Of a stretch of 34,189 nt of DNA, positions 32,428 to 34,189 are shown in pieces. Location: positions 1 through 34,189 of the forward strand of contig CANJQH010000036.1 in assembly GCA_947476335.1 (NCBI GenBank), given 5' to 3'. The stretch comes from Anaerolineae bacterium. GTDB lineage: Bacteria > Chloroflexota > Anaerolineae > J036 > Brachytrichaceae. The translations under genes and the position numbers were made by a program. The first letter of the stretch is position 1; the number at the start of each line of letters is the position of its first letter. A model generated the notes under the pieces. It saw only the letters and a list, made by a program, of their open reading frames with translations. It was not told the origin of the DNA and did no database searches.

Positions 32428-33947
32428 AGACAGCAGATGCGAAGGCTGGCCTTGTTCAGCTGCGCGAACGGCTGCAGCAGGTGAACGATATCGAGCGCGC
32501 AGCTGCGGTGCTCAGCTGGGATCAGGCGACGTACATGCCTCCAGGCGGCGCAGCGGCGCGCGGTCGACAGATGGCTGTGCTTGGATCGCTGGCGCACGAG
32601 CGCTTCACCGATCCTGTGGTGGGCACACTGCTTGATGCGCTCATGCCGTGGGCGGAGGGCTGTTCTGCGGACGACGACGATGCTGCGCTGGTGCGCGTTG
32701 CGCGTCGCAAATATGAGCGCAGCGTGCGCGTGCCGAATTCGCTCGTGGCTGAGCTGTCGGCGCATCAGGCGGCGTCGTACGATGCATGGACGCGCGCGCG
32801 TCCGGCGAACGACTTTGCTGCGGTGCGGCCGCTGCTTGAGAAGACGGTCGATCTTTCGCGGCGTTTGGCCGAATGCTTTGCGCCATACGAGCACGTCATG
32901 GATCCGCTGATCGACATGTATGACTACGGCATGCGTGTGAGCAGCGTGAGCCGGGTGTTCGCAGACCTGCGCACGCAGCTCACGCCGCTGGTTGACGCAG
33001 TCGCCGCGCAGGGCGAAATCGACGACTCATTTTTGAAGCAGCGCTTTGCTGAAAAAAGGCAGTGGGATTTTGGCGTCGTGGTGGTGAAGAAGCTCGGATA
33101 CGATTTTGAGCGCGGCCGACAGGACAAGACGCATCATCCGTTCTGCACCACGTTTTCGATTGGTGATGTGCGCATCACGACGCGCTTTAATGAGCACGAC
33201 CTTGGCGACGGCTTGTTCAGTACGATGCACGAAGCTGGGCACGCGATGTACGAGCAGGGCATCGACGCACGCTTTGAAGGCACACCGCTCGCTGAGGGTA
33301 CAAGTGCTGGTGTGCATGAGAGCCAGTCGCGGTTGTGGGAAAACGTGATCGGCCGCAGCCGCGAGTTTTGGGAGTTCTATTATCCGAAGCTGCAGCGCAA
33401 GTTCGGCCGCGAGTTGCGCGATGTGAGCCTGGAGCAGTTTCACAGGGCGATCAACAAGGTGCGGCGTTCGCTCATTCGCGTCGATGCCGACGAACTGACG
33501 TACAACCTGCACGTGATATTGCGCTTTGACCTTGAGCGGCAGATGCTGGAGGGCACGCTTGCGGCGAAAGATTTGCCGGAAGCGTGGAATGCGCGCTATG
33601 CGAGCGACCTCGGTGTGACGCCGCAGGATGATCGCGACGGATGTCTGCAGGACGTGCACTGGTTCGGCGGCATCGTCGGCGGTTCGTTCCAGGGGTACAC
33701 GCTCGGCAACGTGCTGAGTGCGATGTTTTATCGCACCGCACTCAATGCGCATCCGGAAATTCCGGAGCAGGTGCGACGCGGACGATTCTCCACGTTGCAT
33801 CGCTGGCTGGTGAAGAACATCTATCGGCATGGCAGCAAGTACACCGCGCCCGAACTGATTCGCTGCGTTACCGGCGGCGATCTCGACGTCGGCCCGTACG
33901 TGAGTTACCTGCGTGGCAAGTACACAGATCTGTACGGAATACCGTAA
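32424..33947 (+). CDS. M32-family carboxypeptidase (Taq type)
   Basis: A 507-residue zinc metallocarboxypeptidase. Zinc motif HEAGH at 269-273 (in STMHEAGHAMYEQG), with the third ligand E299 in AGVHESQSRLWENVIG; further M32 signatures are LSWDQATYMPPGG near the start, HHPFCTTFSIGDVRITTRF, RVDADELTYNLHVILRF, and SFQGYTLGNVLSAMFY. It trims C-terminal residues, as in thermostable Taq carboxypeptidase. The GTG at 32424 is chosen because it overlaps the upstream stop as GTGA and has AAGGTG eight bases away; a GTG at 32400 would give eight more residues. The stop codon TAA lies in the terminal GTAACTACTCAGGCC of palindromic element copy 5. Confidence 0.92.
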   Translation: MKTADAKAGLVQLRERLQQVNDIERAAAVLSWDQATYMPPGGAAARGRQMAVLGSLAHERFTDPVVGTLLDALMPWAEGCSADDDDAALVRVARRKYERSVRVPNSLVAELSAHQAASYDAWTRARPANDFAAVRPLLEKTVDLSRRLAECFAPYEHVMDPLIDMYDYGMRVSSVSRVFADLRTQLTPLVDAVAAQGEIDDSFLKQRFAEKRQWDFGVVVVKKLGYDFERGRQDKTHHPFCTTFSIGDVRITTRFNEHDLGDGLFSTMHEAGHAMYEQGIDARFEGTPLAEGTSAGVHESQSRLWENVIGRSREFWEFYYPKLQRKFGRELRDVSLEQFHRAINKVRRSLIRVDADELTYNLHVILRFDLERQMLEGTLAAKDLPEAWNARYASDLGVTPQDDRDGCLQDVHWFGGIVGGSFQGYTLGNVLSAMFYRTALNAHPEIPEQVRRGRFSTLHRWLVKNIYRHGSKYTAPELIRCVTGGDLDVGPYVSYLRGKYTDLYGIP

Positions 33948-34055
33948 CTACTCAGGCCCAAATCAATATTTCCCACGAAACACGCTATTCCTTCCCCTGA
34001 AGGGGAAGGAATAGCGTGTTTCGCGTTGGAAAAATGGCTAGCCTGAGTAGTTAAC
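33944..34055. repeat. Palindromic element, family A, copy 5, overlapping the carboxypeptidase stop codon
   Basis: 112 bp. Left end GTAACTACTCAGGCC, right end inverted GTTAACTACTCAGGC. Perfect 22-bp stem (33976-33997 with 34002-34023), loop TGAA. The TAA in its left end terminates the M32 gene, so the element inserted exactly at, or supplies, the stop. Confidence 0.94.
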
Positions 34056-34189
34056 GTGACTTGCTACCTTAGCTGGATTTTGGCCATTTCCGACGAGCGC
34101 CACGGCTCGCGCCGGCGTCGCCCGGGGCGACGCGCCTCCGGCGCTGTGCCCCGGGCTGGGATGCGGCCGCCTCTCTGAGGCTGTGGGCC
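34056..34189. other. Unassigned GC-rich sequence at the right edge
   Basis: Compositionally resembles the interior of the MITE-like element: GGGGCGACGCGCCTCCGGCGC near 34123 echoes GCGTCGCGCCTTTGGCGC near 21311. No open coding feature is recognisable; possibly the start of another repeat cut by the window edge. Confidence 0.35.

Overview
This 34.2 kb window is gene-dense bacterial chromosome (high GC, short intergenic gaps, ATG/GTG starts) with 29 protein-coding loci supported, no rRNA, tRNA or CRISPR seen. The mix of genes (YfhO-type giant membrane protein, NTF2-domain penicillin-binding protein, adenosylhomocysteinase next to a PfkB kinase, DUF6882-like protein, M32 carboxypeptidase, COG0402 deaminase), the many starts that look leaderless, and the abundant palindromic intergenic elements fit best with an uncultured Chloroflexota (Anaerolineae-like) genome. 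That assignment is inference from gene content, not from a marker gene.

Layout. 1-134: perfect AAAGCC hexanucleotide array. 218-1129: cysteine synthase. 1248-5837 (minus): a YfhO/flippase fusion followed by a small membrane protein whose reading frame is interrupted by one UGA. 6145-6816: orphan winged-helix regulator with a degenerate receiver. 7011-9465: PfkB-type (probably adenosine) kinase and adenosylhomocysteinase, which would together recycle S-adenosylhomocysteine. 9665-9985: wreck of a vapBC-type toxin-antitoxin pair with its palindromic operator intact. 9991-11717 (minus): menC-like/nadD pair. 11966-14469: greA and an unusual P-loop, UvrD-like protein. 14800-18147: sugar isomerase-like TIM barrel, DUF6882-like protein, two-domain glyoxalase/dioxygenase, PhyH-type dioxygenase. 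18374-20989: a probable operon of COG0402 amidohydrolase (8-oxoguanine deaminase-like), GNAT acetyltransferase and HAD nucleotidase. 20990-21678: gene-free block filled with three different palindromic/transposon-like elements. 21679-25642: aminotransferase, YaeQ, acetyl-CoA synthetase. 25751-27934: lipoprotein-like penicillin-binding protein. 27949-28860 (minus): sulfotransferase. 29186-30220: adenosine deaminase. 30224-32001 (minus): Gfo/Idh/MocA oxidoreductase and SDR. 32038-33947: VOC protein and M32 carboxypeptidase.

Two things stand out. First, the small membrane protein (1248-1607, minus) has an in-frame UGA where I expect a conserved Cys, followed at bacterial-SECIS distance by a perfect 8-bp hairpin with a GUU loop: a candidate new selenoprotein, or else a recent nonsense mutation. 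Second, the intergenic regions carry a family of ~110-bp elements with shared 15-bp inverted ends (GTAACTACTCAGGCC) around perfect 21-25 bp hairpins whose stems differ between copies, yet every difference is matched on the other arm. Other palindromic elements with different termini share this architecture. Purine handling recurs in the window (adenosylhomocysteinase, PfkB kinase, deaminases, a HAD nucleotidase), but the genes are in separate transcription units and otherwise look like ordinary housekeeping metabolism.
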